Positions 21,006-30,668 of a DNA stretch of 64,000 bases are shown piece by piece. Made by a program: the position numbers and the translations under genes. This DNA is from Methylocystis sp. B8. GTDB lineage: Bacteria; Pseudomonadota; Alphaproteobacteria; Rhizobiales; Beijerinckiaceae. The DNA is taken from NCBI RefSeq assembly GCF_005771425.1, contig NZ_VBTZ01000005.1, forward strand, positions 62,001 through 126,000, read 5' to 3'. Within the stretch, counting starts at the first letter, position 1. Every line of letters starts with the position of its first letter. A model generated the notes under the pieces. It worked only from the letters and a program-made list of their open reading frames with translations, was not told where the DNA came from and made no database searches.

Positions 21006-21691
21006 GCGGCGCGAGCATTCTCGTCGTCGACGATGAACCGCAAATACAGCGCGTCTTGCGGCCTTCCTTGACGGCGAGCGGCTATGAGGTTCTCGAAGCG
21101 GCGACAGGCCGCGAGGCGCTCGCGGCTGTATCCGCGAATTCTCCCGATCTCGTCATCCTCGACCTTGGTCTTCCCGATATGGACGGCAAGGAAGTTTTGC
21201 GAAAGCTGCGAATCCTCACGCGAACGCCGGTGATCGTTCTCTCGGCGCGCGACCGTGAATCGGAAAAGATTGCGGCGCTCGACCTCGGCGCGGATGACTA
21301 TGTCGAAAAGCCATTCGCCATGGGAGAATTGCTGGCGCGCATGCGCACAGCGTTACGTCACTCACAGAGTGCGTCTTTGGAGTCAGACCACGTCGTCGCC
21401 AACGGTCTCGCCGTGAATGTTCAAAAGCGCATGGTCACAAAAAGCGGCGCGCCGGTGAAATTGACGCCCAAGGAATTTGATCTTCTGGCCTATCTCGCGC
21501 GACACGCCGGCCGGCCGCTGACGCATCGCGAAATCCTGAAAACAGTTTGGGGTCCGGCGCATCAGAACGACAGTCAATATCTGCGCGTGTTCATCGGCCA
21601 GCTGCGGGCGAAAATAGAAGACAACGCCGCGACGCCCAAAATCATTACGACGGAACCGGGCGTCGGCTATCGATTTATAACGTCTGAGTGA
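21002..21691 (+). CDS. kdpE: response regulator KdpE
   Basis: OmpR-family response regulator that activates kdpFABC when phosphorylated by KdpD. The receiver domain has the acidic pocket (VVDDEP), the phospho-acceptor Asp54 in VILDLGLPDMDG, and the Ser/Lys switch residues (LSARD, VEKPF). The winged-helix DNA-binding domain contains LTPKEFDLLAYLARHAGRPLTH. The 229-residue length is standard. The ATG overlaps the kdpD stop (ATGA). It ends 19 bases before a convergent gene. Confidence 0.95.
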   Translation: MSGASILVVDDEPQIQRVLRPSLTASGYEVLEAATGREALAAVSANSPDLVILDLGLPDMDGKEVLRKLRILTRTPVIVLSARDRESEKIAALDLGADDYVEKPFAMGELLARMRTALRHSQSASLESDHVVANGLAVNVQKRMVTKSGAPVKLTPKEFDLLAYLARHAGRPLTHREILKTVWGPAHQNDSQYLRVFIGQLRAKIEDNAATPKIITTEPGVGYRFITSE

Positions 21692-21710
21692 CGATCTCTC
21701 GCCTGGCGCC

Positions 21711-22529
21711 TCAATAGGGCGAGAAAAACGGCGGCGCGAATGCGCGCGGAATAAACCCGAAAAGCTCCCGACCGAAGCGGCGTCTGGGCGGCGGCTCGGC
21801 GTATGGGCGCTCGCGAACATCGCCCAAAATTTCACCCTTTTCCGTGACCACAACCCACCGACCTGCGCGCTCGCGGAGCGCCACCACCCGGCCAGCGCCC
21901 GGCACGATTTCGCCCGGCTCGACCCCGATCATTCCGCCGTCATATTCGACGAGCGCCGCGCCATGATAGACGTCGCGCACCCTGTAGCCGCTCAAGACCT
22001 TTGACGTCGGCGGGGCCATTTCGCTGGGCGTCACGCCAACTTTGGCGGTTTCATTCTTGGCTGCGCGAGGCACTTTGGTCTCGGCTTTTTCGGAGGGAGA
22101 CGGCGCGAGGGCAGCTTGCGTTGCGCTTGCGGCAGGCTTGCTTTCGATGGATGAGGGCTGCGGGGCGACAGCTTGCGCGCTGACCTTTTCAGCTTCTTGC
22201 CGCTTCTCCACGGCATCCAGTTTTGTGCGCAACTCGCGCACTTCGTCTTGAAGAGCGGCGACTCGACGCTTCGTCGCTTCGTCCGGCGCCGCCGTGGTCA
22301 CCTGTTTTGGCGACTCGGCAGAGGTTTTTTGCGCGATCGCTTCTTTTGGATGGTCGGACCCATAAAAGCGCGCGCCCGCGACCGCGGCGAGACCAACGAT
22401 CGCGACGATCAGACCATAGCGGAGCCGCCGACGCCCACTCCGATCGATCACGATCTCTATCGGCAGGCTTGACGGCGCGGCCTTCTTTGTCGGCTGCGAA
22501 GGCTCCGGCGGAATAATCAGCTCGTTCAT
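21711..22529 (-). CDS. single-pass envelope protein with coiled coil, PilP-like C-terminus
   Basis: A 272-residue protein of unknown role. Residues about 37-55 form one membrane helix (YGLIVAIVGLAAVAGARFY) after a basic cytoplasmic segment, so the rest should be periplasmic. A short coiled coil follows (KRRVAALQDEVRELRTKLDAVEK, about 85-107), then a Pro/Ala/Ser-rich linker. A compact C-terminal domain (about 178-235) contains VRDVYHGAALVEYDGG...PGEIVPGAGRV and GRWVVVTEKGEI, reminiscent of the small domain found in PilP-like and conjugation-associated proteins. No pilus or secretion genes are nearby, so that likeness does not establish function. It is convergent with kdpE. Confidence 0.7.
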   Translation of the reverse strand: MNELIIPPEPSQPTKKAAPSSLPIEIVIDRSGRRRLRYGLIVAIVGLAAVAGARFYGSDHPKEAIAQKTSAESPKQVTTAAPDEATKRRVAALQDEVRELRTKLDAVEKRQEAEKVSAQAVAPQPSSIESKPAASATQAALAPSPSEKAETKVPRAAKNETAKVGVTPSEMAPPTSKVLSGYRVRDVYHGAALVEYDGGMIGVEPGEIVPGAGRVVALRERAGRWVVVTEKGEILGDVRERPYAEPPPRRRFGRELFGFIPRAFAPPFFSPY

Positions 22530-22693
22530 GCGTAGAAATCCTAATTTTGGACCGACGCGAAGCCTTTACCGATGCGCCTGAATCGCGGCGAAATGGAGTC
22601 GAAGCGATAAATCGTTCCTTACAAAAGCTTAATTTGGCGTTTGCGGGCGCGGACATACATGGGGCCTAACCGTCCACCCCATCGAGGCCCGTC

Positions 22694-23197
22694 GTGCGTA
22701 AACAACTTCTCACCATGATGTCCGTAGCGATGTTCGCTGCGGCCGGTCTCTCAGGGACCGCCCTTGCCGAACCGCCTGCAACCGATCAGCCTGCTAAGGC
22801 TGAGGATCACGGTTTCTCTCCAGAAGACCGCGCCGCGTTCCTAGACGCCCGGATCGCGGCGTTAAAAGCTGGCCTGAAGCTCACTCCGGCCCAGGAAAAA
22901 GCGTGGCCCGCGCTCGAAGCCGCTTTGCGCGACGTCGGTAAGGCGCGCGCGGATCGCGCGGCCGACTGGCGCGAAAAATGGGAAGACATTCGCGAGCATC
23001 ACAATGTTATTGAAGGCCTGCGGCTGCGTTCCCAGGGACTTGCGACACGCGGCGCAGAGCTCGGCAAGCTCGCGGACGCAGCAAAACCGCTCTTCGACAG
23101 TCTCGACGAAGCGCAAAAGCATCGTTTCGGCGTTCTTCTCTTCCATGTCTTGAAGCCGCATGGACATGGCCACTGGGCAATGCACGGCGATCATTGA
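22694..23197 (+). CDS. Spy/CpxP-like periplasmic LTXXQ-motif protein
   Basis: Small exported protein (167 residues) with an N-terminal signal peptide (cleavage likely after GTALA). The body is helical and carries the LTPAQEKAWPALEAAL motif typical of LTXXQ-family periplasmic chaperone-like or stress proteins. The C-terminus is His-rich (PHGHGHWAMHGDH), which might bind metal. GTG start at 22694. It is divergent from the membrane protein on the left; a shared control region 22530-22693 is plausible but shows no recognisable operator. Confidence 0.85.
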   Translation: MRKQLLTMMSVAMFAAAGLSGTALAEPPATDQPAKAEDHGFSPEDRAAFLDARIAALKAGLKLTPAQEKAWPALEAALRDVGKARADRAADWREKWEDIREHHNVIEGLRLRSQGLATRGAELGKLADAAKPLFDSLDEAQKHRFGVLLFHVLKPHGHGHWAMHGDH

Positions 23198-23276
23198 TAG
23201 AGGCGATGGCTGGGCGCGGGCAGGAAACATCGATCTTGCGCGCGCCCGCCGAATCTCCGGATAGCGCCAAGCGGCG

Positions 23277-23912
23277 TTACATTCCCCACTCCACAAGGGC
23301 CCTCTCGGCCACCCCTACATCGTTTCTTATCCTGTAAATTGTTTGCCGCGTCAGGCCGCTCGCGACAGCTATCATGCCGATGCGTGTCCCCTGAGCGAGC
23401 ATGTCGCGGACCGCGTTGAACTGCTCTCGCGAGTAGCTCGGTTTCCGACCTCGATATTTGTTCGCGTTATTCGCCTTCGCGTGTTCGATCCCCGCCCGCT
23501 GCGCCTCCTTCGTGGCTTCCGCTTGGGCTTGGTCCGTCGCCGCCATGAACGCAATCAGCGCGTCCCGCACGGCTTGCTGCACGGGGTCCGCGGTCGCGCC
23601 GTCAAAGGTCAGTCCATTGATGACTGTCCGAACGATGACGCCCCGGCGCATGAACTCTCGAATGGCGTCCGTTGCGTCGGCGTAGCTGCGCCCTAATCGA
23701 TCAACCCAACGGACCACCAGCGTATCGCCTGAGCGCAACATATCGAACAGGCGACGACCTTGCGCTCGCTCTGCAAGGCGAACGCGGACGCCGGAGACGC
23801 CCTCATCCCAAACAACCTGGTCGATGGCGAACCCGGCCGCGCTGGCCTGCGCCTCTTGGTCCGCAATTGTCTGGCTCAAGGTTGAGGCGCGGGCGTATAG
23901 GATCGTGCTCAA
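23277..23912 (-). CDS. serine resolvase/invertase family recombinase
   Basis: Small serine recombinase (211 residues). The catalytic N-terminal domain starts STILYARAST with Ser10 as the nucleophile, followed by the active-site arginines (Arg8 and those in VVRWVDRLGRS). The long E helix is about 100-140, and a C-terminal helix-turn-helix reads IGMIAVASGLTRQTIYRIR. I use TTG 23912 because AAGGAG lies eight bases upstream; a longer upstream reading has no support. No transposase accompanies it. The res-like site immediately upstream overlaps its ribosome-binding region, as in Tn3-type tnpR, so autoregulation is likely. Confidence 0.93.
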   Translation of the reverse strand: MSTILYARASTLSQTIADQEAQASAAGFAIDQVVWDEGVSGVRVRLAERAQGRRLFDMLRSGDTLVVRWVDRLGRSYADATDAIREFMRRGVIVRTVINGLTFDGATADPVQQAVRDALIAFMAATDQAQAEATKEAQRAGIEHAKANNANKYRGRKPSYSREQFNAVRDMLAQGTRIGMIAVASGLTRQTIYRIRNDVGVAERALVEWGM

Positions 23913-23925
23913 GCATGCGACTCCT

Positions 23926-24039
23926 TGTCCGTTAGGATAGCGTCCGCACATTCATATGTCCGTTAGCCTATGTCAAACCTTACGGACACATTGAAATTTG
24001 CCGTTTCGCAATGTCTGTTTAGATATACCCTTACGGACA
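23926..24039. other. complete Tn3/gamma-delta-type res recombination site
   Basis: Three subsites with arms related to TGTCCGTTAG occur upstream of the resolvase. Site I is 24012-24039 (28 bp, arms TGTCTGTTTA and CTTACGGACA, centre AT). Site II is 23956-23989 (34 bp, arms TGTCCGTTAG and CTTACGGACA). Site III is 23926-23950 (25 bp, one good arm). The spacers are 22 bp (I-II) and 5 bp (II-III). Lengths, order and total (114 bp) coincide with the classical gamma-delta res, with site III nearest the resolvase gene. Confidence 0.8.
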
Positions 24040-24169
24040 CCTTCCATCATTTAGGCCGATTATTCCGCAAGAGTTGCTTGGCTTCCCATCCGCCCGGCTG
24101 ATAAAATCCACGCCTCGGCTAAGCCTCTTCCCGCGCCATCCGTAACGAGTAGCCTGGAGTTTCTGCGTC

Positions 24170-24400
24170 ATGTCTGACGACAGTCACGACGACATTCTTA
24201 ATTTGACCGATCCGGCGGAATACGCCGACGCGGTCTCTCAGCGTACGATGGCGTTTTGCCATTTGGCTAAGCTGGCCGATAGCGTTCAGGATGAGACCGT
24301 CAAGGAACTCTGCGTGACGATGCTGCGCAAACTCAATTCCAGCATGCGGGCGCCTGCCGCGGCCGAACTGCGCTCGATTGAAGGCGCGTCGAGAAACTAG
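24170..24400 (+). CDS. small soluble protein of unknown function, 76 aa
   Basis: A 76-residue acidic, helical protein from ATG 24170. It has no signal peptide or membrane segment. The central part (RTMAFCHLAKLADSVQDETVKELCVTMLRKL) looks like a helical pair. No family is recognised and the neighbours give no clue: it sits between the res site and tRNA-Leu. Codon use is in keeping with the host, so I regard it as a real gene with modest confidence. Confidence 0.6.
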   Translation: MSDDSHDDILNLTDPAEYADAVSQRTMAFCHLAKLADSVQDETVKELCVTMLRKLNSSMRAPAAAELRSIEGASRN

Positions 24401-24576
24401 GGACGCGCTGCGCCATAATCCAGAGACAAACGTTACATCTCTGTGAGCCGGTCGACGGCGCGGCCATCGGCTAGCGATCAAGAGCGTCGCGCCTTCGCCA
24501 GTCTTGTGTTGCGGCGGGAACGCAGAAAGCCAAATCAATTCAGGAAGCGCAGATAGCAAACGGCTATCACATTGTT

Positions 24577-24661
24577 TGGTGCCCAGGAGAGGACTCGAAC
24601 CTCCACGGCTTTCACCACTGGTACCTGAAACCAGCGCGTCTACCAATTCCGCCACCTGGGC
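24577..24661 (-). tRNA. tRNA-Leu (CAG), CCA encoded
   Basis: The minus-strand sequence from 24661 folds as a class II tRNA. Acceptor GCCCAGG pairs with CCTGGGC, the D-arm includes GGTAGACGC, the anticodon stem CTGGT/ACCAG encloses loop TTCAGGT (anticodon CAG), and a variable arm and T-arm GGTTCGAGTCC follow. Discriminator A and CCA are encoded. The long variable arm confirms Leu. Confidence 0.96.
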
Positions 24662-24846
24662 ATCGCGCCCGTCTCATAGGGGCGGCGGACGCTCCCTGTC
24701 AATGCGCGCCTTGACCAAAAACGCCGGACCGGCCTGCGCGGAACGCCGCGCTTCCTCGCGCATTTCCTTCGTCGTCAAATTTCGCTAGAGCGTTGGCGAC
24801 CATTTCACCGGCGGGAGCCGGCGCGGCGCAAGCGGAGCACATCTCG

Positions 24847-25872
24847 ATGATCGGCGACAATAACCTGACCATTGGCGCGGGACGCGTGGTGACGGTATTC
24901 GGCGGCTCTGGCTTCGTCGGCCGTCATGTCGTGCGCGCCTTAGCGCGCGATGGCTGGCGCGTGCGCGTCGCCTGCCGGCGGCCTGACCTCGCCTTCTATC
25001 TCCAGCCGCTCGGCCGCGTCGGCCAGGTGATGGCGGTGCAGGCCAATGTGCGCCATCCGGAGTCGATCAAGGCGGCTCTGCGCGGCGCATCCGCCGTCGT
25101 CAATCTTGTCGGTATTCTCGCCGAAACCGGCGCGCAGAAATTTGCGACCGTGCAGGCAGGCGGCGCGCACGTCATCGCCGAAGCGGCGAAAGAGGCCGGC
25201 ATCGACAATGTCGTGCATATTTCCGCAATCGGCGCCGACCCGGAATCTCGCTCGGCCTATGGCCGCAGCAAGGCGGAAGGCGAAGCGGCCATGCTCGCGG
25301 AGATTCCTTCCGCGGTCATCCTGCGTCCATCGATCATCTTCGGACCGGAAGATGATTTCTTCAACCGCTTCGCGACGATGGCGCGCTACTTTCCCGTCGT
25401 GCCGATCGTCGGCGCCAATACCAAATTCCAACCGGTCTATGTGGGCGACGTCGCTCACGCCGTCGCGACCGCGCTTGCGGGGCGCGCTAAGGCTGGCGCC
25501 GTTTATGAGCTCGGCGGCCCCGAGGTTAAAAGCTTCGCGGACATCATCGACTATGCCCTTAAGGTCGCGCAGCGCGAGCGCCGAGTCCTGAAACTTTCCT
25601 TCGGCTTCGGCAAACTCATGGCCGTCGTGACGCAAATGCTGACGAAACTTTCCTTGGGCCTCTTCCCGAAACTCTTGCGCATGACGCGAGATCAAGTCGA
25701 GCTGCTGAAGCACGACAATGTCGTCAGCGAGGCGGCGAAGGTTGAAGGGCGCACGCTTCAAAGCCTCGGCGTCTGTGATCCGCAATCGATCGAATCGATC
25801 GTGCCGACCTATCTCTACCGCTATCGCAAGGTCGGACAGTATCAGACGCAGCGAATGGGCGAATCCGTCTAG
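24847..25872 (+). CDS. NDUFA9-type NAD(P)-binding protein (atypical SDR)
   Basis: The 341-residue Rossmann protein of the complex I NDUFA9 subunit family. The N-terminal cofactor motif is VTVFGGSGFVGRH. Further family marks are VVNLVGILAE, HISAIGAD, YGRSKAEGE (an active-site-like Tyr and Lys) and ILRPSIIFGPEDDFFNRFA. In alphaproteobacteria such proteins can associate with NADH dehydrogenase, but no nuo genes are near, so a role in ubiquinone metabolism or complex I assembly is only inferred. I prefer ATG 24847 with GGAG upstream; an in-frame TTG at 24793 would add 18 residues. Confidence 0.88.
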   Translation: MIGDNNLTIGAGRVVTVFGGSGFVGRHVVRALARDGWRVRVACRRPDLAFYLQPLGRVGQVMAVQANVRHPESIKAALRGASAVVNLVGILAETGAQKFATVQAGGAHVIAEAAKEAGIDNVVHISAIGADPESRSAYGRSKAEGEAAMLAEIPSAVILRPSIIFGPEDDFFNRFATMARYFPVVPIVGANTKFQPVYVGDVAHAVATALAGRAKAGAVYELGGPEVKSFADIIDYALKVAQRERRVLKLSFGFGKLMAVVTQMLTKLSLGLFPKLLRMTRDQVELLKHDNVVSEAAKVEGRTLQSLGVCDPQSIESIVPTYLYRYRKVGQYQTQRMGESV

Positions 25873-25879
25873 CGTTGAG

Positions 25880-26584
25880 CTAGCGCCGATCGCCAAACTG
25901 CGCCGTTCCCTCGCGAAGCCCTGGCGATAGCATCCGATGGATGCGCGTCATGAAGGCGACGGCAAAGAGCGGCGTCAGCACGTTCAGTCCCGGCGTCGCC
26001 ACAAAAACGGCGATGAACAGTCCGGCCACGAACAGCCATGGCGCATGGCGGCGGCGCATTTCCTCTGATTCTTGCAGCGATCGAAAACGCGTCGAGGCGA
26101 AAAGAAAATATTCGCGGCCGAAGAGATAGGCGTTGGCGATAAGAAACGCCGCCGCGTTTATTCCCGGCACGAAGAGCAGCAGCAGCGCGAAGAAATTGAC
26201 GATCGCCGATACGCCGGCGAAGCGCAGCGCCATGAACATCGCCTGAGTCGCAGGAATGGCGCGGCCGCGCCGCCCCGGCGGATAGAGGTCCGCTTCGACA
26301 TGGTCGGCGAGATCGTCAAGGAACAGTCCTGAAACCAGCACGGAGACCGGGGCGATGAGAAACGCCATCAGGAAGAACAGTCCCGCGCCCGTCGCATAGG
26401 CCAAAGCCGTCTGCAGCCAGGGATGATCGACCATCACAAAGGACATGGCGAGCTTGTCGAGGCCGACCCAGGCCAACGCAAGCAACAGGAAGGTCATTCC
26501 CAGACTTTTGACGAGGACCGCGCGGAACGGCGGCGTCACGATCTGACGCAGAGCCGCCAAAGCGGCGTTGAACATTTCGGTCAT
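25880..26584 (-). CDS. CysZ-like/EI24 family membrane protein
   Basis: A 234-residue inner-membrane protein with several hydrophobic segments (about 25-50, 62-95, 120-150, 180-210). It matches the EI24/CysZ family. CysZ itself is a sulfate channel in enterobacteria, but the family in alphaproteobacteria is not tied to cys genes, and none occur here. The central soluble loop contains DLADHVEADLYPPGRRGRA, a region conserved in the group. It is convergent with the NDUFA9-like gene, 7 bases apart. Confidence 0.82.
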   Translation of the reverse strand: MTEMFNAALAALRQIVTPPFRAVLVKSLGMTFLLLALAWVGLDKLAMSFVMVDHPWLQTALAYATGAGLFFLMAFLIAPVSVLVSGLFLDDLADHVEADLYPPGRRGRAIPATQAMFMALRFAGVSAIVNFFALLLLFVPGINAAAFLIANAYLFGREYFLFASTRFRSLQESEEMRRRHAPWLFVAGLFIAVFVATPGLNVLTPLFAVAFMTRIHRMLSPGLREGTAQFGDRR

Positions 26585-26703
26585 TGGGATTCGATCATCG
26601 CGAGTGGATCATGGGATCGCGCACGCCGGGCGCGTTGCGCTCACCGTGCAGATGGCGTCTTGCGTCGAGCGACGCAAGCGCCGCTCACCCATATCGGCCG
26701 GCG

Positions 26704-27291
26704 TTATTTGCTTAAATACGCGCCGAGATTTTCGAGACCTTTCTCGAATTGATCGCCAATCATCTTATCGCGGCTCATGAAGATGTTCATGGCCCTGCTC
26801 ATGAAGCTGGCGTCGCCGGACATGCTCCACACGACATGAGTTTTACGGGCTGCTGACTCGCCGCCAAAACCAAGCGCGCGCGCCAGCCATCGACCTTCGG
26901 TGAATTCGCCGTCAGGCGCCAGAAAAAAGGTCACGTCGTTCGCCGCCGCAAAAGGCTTGCGCATATCGAGCTTCAGGTCGACGCGCTCGCTTGGCAGGCT
27001 GTCCACGATCGTCAAACGCCCCGCGCCGACCTTCTTGTCGCCGGACCATTCGAAAGCCGCGCCGGGACCCGTTGTGGGCCCTTCGTAATGGGTTTCAGCA
27101 TTTGGATCGAGCTTCGCCCAAGGCGACCATGACTCCCAATTGCGCAGATTGTTGATCGCCGCGAAGACTTGGCGCGGCGGCGCATTGATGACAGCCTCTC
27201 GCCGCACGATGAAGCTATTGGGCTGGAGAAATATGGCCAATGCAAGCAAAGCCGCAGCGTAGCAAATGACGATAAATAGCATTCCGGCCAT
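26704..27291 (-). CDS. SRPBCC-fold polyketide cyclase-like protein
   Basis: A 195-residue protein with an N-terminal membrane anchor (MLFIVICYAAALLALAIFL) and then an SRPBCC/START-like domain. Family signs are INAPPRQVFAAINNLRNWESWSPW near the start of the domain and GLENLGAYL in the C-terminal helix. The family binds hydrophobic ligands; the ligand here is unknown. ATG at 27291 is supported by GGAGGAG. It lies downstream of the phosphopantetheinyl transferase on the same strand, 64 bases apart, and might share its transcript. Confidence 0.82.
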   Translation of the reverse strand: MAGMLFIVICYAAALLALAIFLQPNSFIVRREAVINAPPRQVFAAINNLRNWESWSPWAKLDPNAETHYEGPTTGPGAAFEWSGDKKVGAGRLTIVDSLPSERVDLKLDMRKPFAAANDVTFFLAPDGEFTEGRWLARALGFGGESAARKTHVVWSMSGDASFMSRAMNIFMSRDKMIGDQFEKGLENLGAYLSK

Positions 27292-27355
27292 AAATCTCCT
27301 CCAATGCCTGTGCGATTAAGAACTCGCGATGAAACTAGCGCGCCGGGCTCGAGCT

Positions 27356-27955
27356 TCAAACGACCTGAATCAGCTCAGACGGACGCGCTTCCTCGACACG
27401 AAAATTTGCTTCGCCGCCGCGCGCCGCCGCGGCGATGAAGAAACCGCCGCGACGCCATTGCGCCAGGGCGTAAGTCTCCTCTGATTCGCTGCTAACGGCG
27501 AGCGGCGACAGGCTGACGACAAAGCTGTCGAGTCCGCGCGCCAATCCCCGCCCATCGGCCTTTAGCACGGCTTCCTTGAGGGTCCAGATCGCGAAGAAAA
27601 CTTCGCTCTGCGACGCCGGATCAAACTTGGAGCGCACGAGCGCCGCTTCTTCTGGCGCAAAAAATCGCTCCGCCACTTTCAAGGCGTCTCGGGGCTTCGC
27701 AAATGACTCGACGTCGACGCCAACGTCGTACCCTTGCGCGATCGCCACAGCGACCATGCCGCGCGTATGCGAGAGGCTGAAGTCGAGGCCGACGGGCGGC
27801 GAAAACAGAAAGGGCTTGCCGTGAGACGTCGCGCCGAAACGCCATTCGGCGGGCGCGATTCCCTTAGCGCGGTCAGAGAGGCGCGCGCGCAGCAGAGCAT
27901 GCGCGGCGACATAGGCGCGTCGATCGGCCTCAAACGCAAAACGCGCAGCCCGCAC
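27356..27955 (-). CDS. 4'-phosphopantetheinyl transferase superfamily protein (Sfp type)
   Basis: Transfers the phosphopantetheine arm of CoA to carrier-protein serines. Visible motifs are DFSLSHTRGMVAVAI, the magnesium-binding GVDVESF, and the FFAIWTLKEAVLKADGRGL signature of the Sfp/AcpT group. From GTG 27955 it has only 199 residues and lacks the usual first 30-40. The frame is open further upstream with family-like residues (FIDLAAIGDDEW, AALLDEAE), but no ATG, GTG or TTG lies in that part. A CTG at 28081 overlaps the stop of the upstream reductase gene. The true N-terminus is therefore probably longer than drawn. Confidence 0.85.
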   Translation of the reverse strand: MRAARFAFEADRRAYVAAHALLRARLSDRAKGIAPAEWRFGATSHGKPFLFSPPVGLDFSLSHTRGMVAVAIAQGYDVGVDVESFAKPRDALKVAERFFAPEEAALVRSKFDPASQSEVFFAIWTLKEAVLKADGRGLARGLDSFVVSLSPLAVSSESEETYALAQWRRGGFFIAAAARGGEANFRVEEARPSELIQVV

Positions 27956-28077
27956 TGTTTCAGCTTCGTCGAGGAGCGCCGCAAGCCTTGGCCATTCATC
28001 GTCGCCGATCGCCGCGAGGTCGATGAATGAAACATCGACGAAGGCGGTGAAACTTTTTTCAGTGGCGTCGGCCGGCG

Positions 28078-29238
<1,161 letters not shown>

Positions 29239-29309
29239 TCAGCGCCGTCCCTGTCGTCTATCGCATTTGTCGAGAGATTCAAACCCGCGCAGTTTAGAAG
29301 ACTTACGCG

Positions 29310-29699
29310 TCACCCCTGCTGGGCGGGGGTCGTCACGACGAGCCCTTCGAGCTCCGGCCTGACGGTGATCTGACAGCAAAGCCGCGAATTCGGTTTCACG
29401 TCAAAGGCGAAGTCGAGCATATCCTCTTCCATCTGCGACGCTTTGCCGGTCTTTTCAGTCCAGTTTTCATCGACATAGACGTGACAGGTGGCGCAGGCGC
29501 AGGCGCCGCCGCACTCCGCGGCGATCTCCGGAATGTCGTTACGACGCGCGGTCTCCATCACCGTCGAGCCGACCTCGCCTTCAACGGTGCGGGCCTGGCC
29601 CTGCGAATCCACGAAGGTGATCTTGACCTTTGTCGGCGCGCCGCCACCCGGTTCGGCGCCATAGCGGGTCGCAGCATCCTCAAAGCTCATCTTCGCCAT
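29310..29699 (-). CDS. 2Fe-2S ferredoxin, adrenodoxin/FdVI type
   Basis: Electron carrier of 129 residues. Cysteines 63, 69 and 72 and Cys109 are spaced C-x5-C-x2-C-x36-C, the adrenodoxin-type cluster pattern (CGGACACATCHVYVDENW and SRLCCQ). A short N-terminal extension of about 25 residues precedes the ferredoxin fold. ATG 29699 is chosen; a longer reading from 29777 adds non-family residues. It lies 182 bases upstream of the reductase on the same strand, suggesting an NADPH-reductase-ferredoxin chain for P450s, Fe-S assembly or a monooxygenase. Confidence 0.93.
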   Translation of the reverse strand: MAKMSFEDAATRYGAEPGGGAPTKVKITFVDSQGQARTVEGEVGSTVMETARRNDIPEIAAECGGACACATCHVYVDENWTEKTGKASQMEEDMLDFAFDVKPNSRLCCQITVRPELEGLVVTTPAQQG

Positions 29700-29975
29700 G
29701 ACGCCTGTCTCTTCCTCATCCATGCTGGTTCTTGCCGCGCTTTCCCGATTGTGATCGAGCCGAACGCCGCAGGCCATTGTTCTTACGCGGCGCGCCCAAG
29801 TCGCCGTTCAGTTAGCACCCGCCTGTTTGCTGCGCTAGCCCCTCTCGGATGCGCGCGACCCTAGGCCACATTCAATGTGATTCGATGGCGCAGCGCCCAG
29901 AGAGGCGCGCCGCAAAATCCCTAGTTTCGCGTTAGGAAGGCGTTTTTATTGAACAATGCGCGCGCGTTCGCGCCG

Positions 29976-30572
29976 CTACAACCGAGCGCGCGTCCATTGG
30001 CCGATACGCAGCGCGACTTGCGCCGCTGCGTCGCTCAGCGCCCGCGCGGCCTGCGCCCCGATATGGTCAGGCGCCGGCGTTTCTTCGATAAAGATCCGCG
30101 CCGCCCGCGCCCGGCCGTTGTTCACGTCGATCAGTTCGACGGAAACTTCGATGACCGCAAGATCGCGGGCGATGTCGATCTCGAAGCGACGCAGGTCTGT
30201 CTGCAGTCTGGTTTGCGCGCCCATGCCGGCGGAAGCCGAAAGCCCGCAGCGCTGCAAGCTTTCGATCAGGCGTCGCTGAAAAAGAAGCGGCAAAGGCTCC
30301 GACCATTGCACGCCGGGAAGTACGGCGACACTATCATCGGCTGCGCGAACGACGATGCGATCTGACGAGGTTGGGGCGACAGCCGCCGGTTCGCTGACAA
30401 AGACCGGGGGGCCGCCGCGCAAAGCGATGCCGCGCAACCCGGCCATGTCGCTCGTCAGATCAAACGTCTCGCGCGTCGCCTGCGCGCAGGCGCCCACGAC
30501 AAGCGCAAGTAACGCGATCGCCGCCATCCGCGCGGCCTTGCGTCGCGTCGCCATGGACGCTTTCAGTTTCAT
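29976..30572 (-). CDS. ABC-type transport auxiliary lipoprotein (PqiC/LptE-like)
   Basis: A 198-residue outer-membrane or periplasmic lipoprotein. The signal ends in a lipobox LLALVVGAC after a basic stretch (KLKASMATRRKAAR). The mature part matches the ABC_trans_aux group that accompanies MCE/Mla transporters (RIVVRAADDSVAVLPGVQWSEPLPLLFQRRL, then ALSDAAAQVALRI). It is the last gene of mlaE-mlaF-mlaD, 96 bases after mlaD, and probably links the MCE protein to the outer membrane. Confidence 0.88.
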   Translation of the reverse strand: MKLKASMATRRKAARMAAIALLALVVGACAQATRETFDLTSDMAGLRGIALRGGPPVFVSEPAAVAPTSSDRIVVRAADDSVAVLPGVQWSEPLPLLFQRRLIESLQRCGLSASAGMGAQTRLQTDLRRFEIDIARDLAVIEVSVELIDVNNGRARAARIFIEETPAPDHIGAQAARALSDAAAQVALRIGQWTRARL

Positions 30573-30668
30573 CGCCGACCCGCAGCCCCAATCTCGCCCG
30601 CGCGCCGAGTCGGGCTTTCGTCCTTCTAACCGATCCGCGCATCGCCATAAAGCCACGCTCAGGCCGTT

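Noticed and set aside
23277-24039. Intact Tn3-family transposon
   Set aside because: No tnpA and no terminal inverted repeats are visible on either side, so only the resolution module is present.
24577-24661. tRNA-Leu as an integration site for an island containing the resolvase
   Set aside because: The recombinase is a serine resolvase, not a tyrosine integrase, and I saw no duplicated tRNA 3' end within the flanks.
24504-24788. 94-residue plus-strand frame over tRNA-Leu
   Set aside because: It runs through the tRNA on the opposite strand and is a chance frame.
29940-29975. Terminator after the transport lipoprotein gene
   Set aside because: Only a weak GCGCG stem is visible on the minus strand, without a proper T-run.
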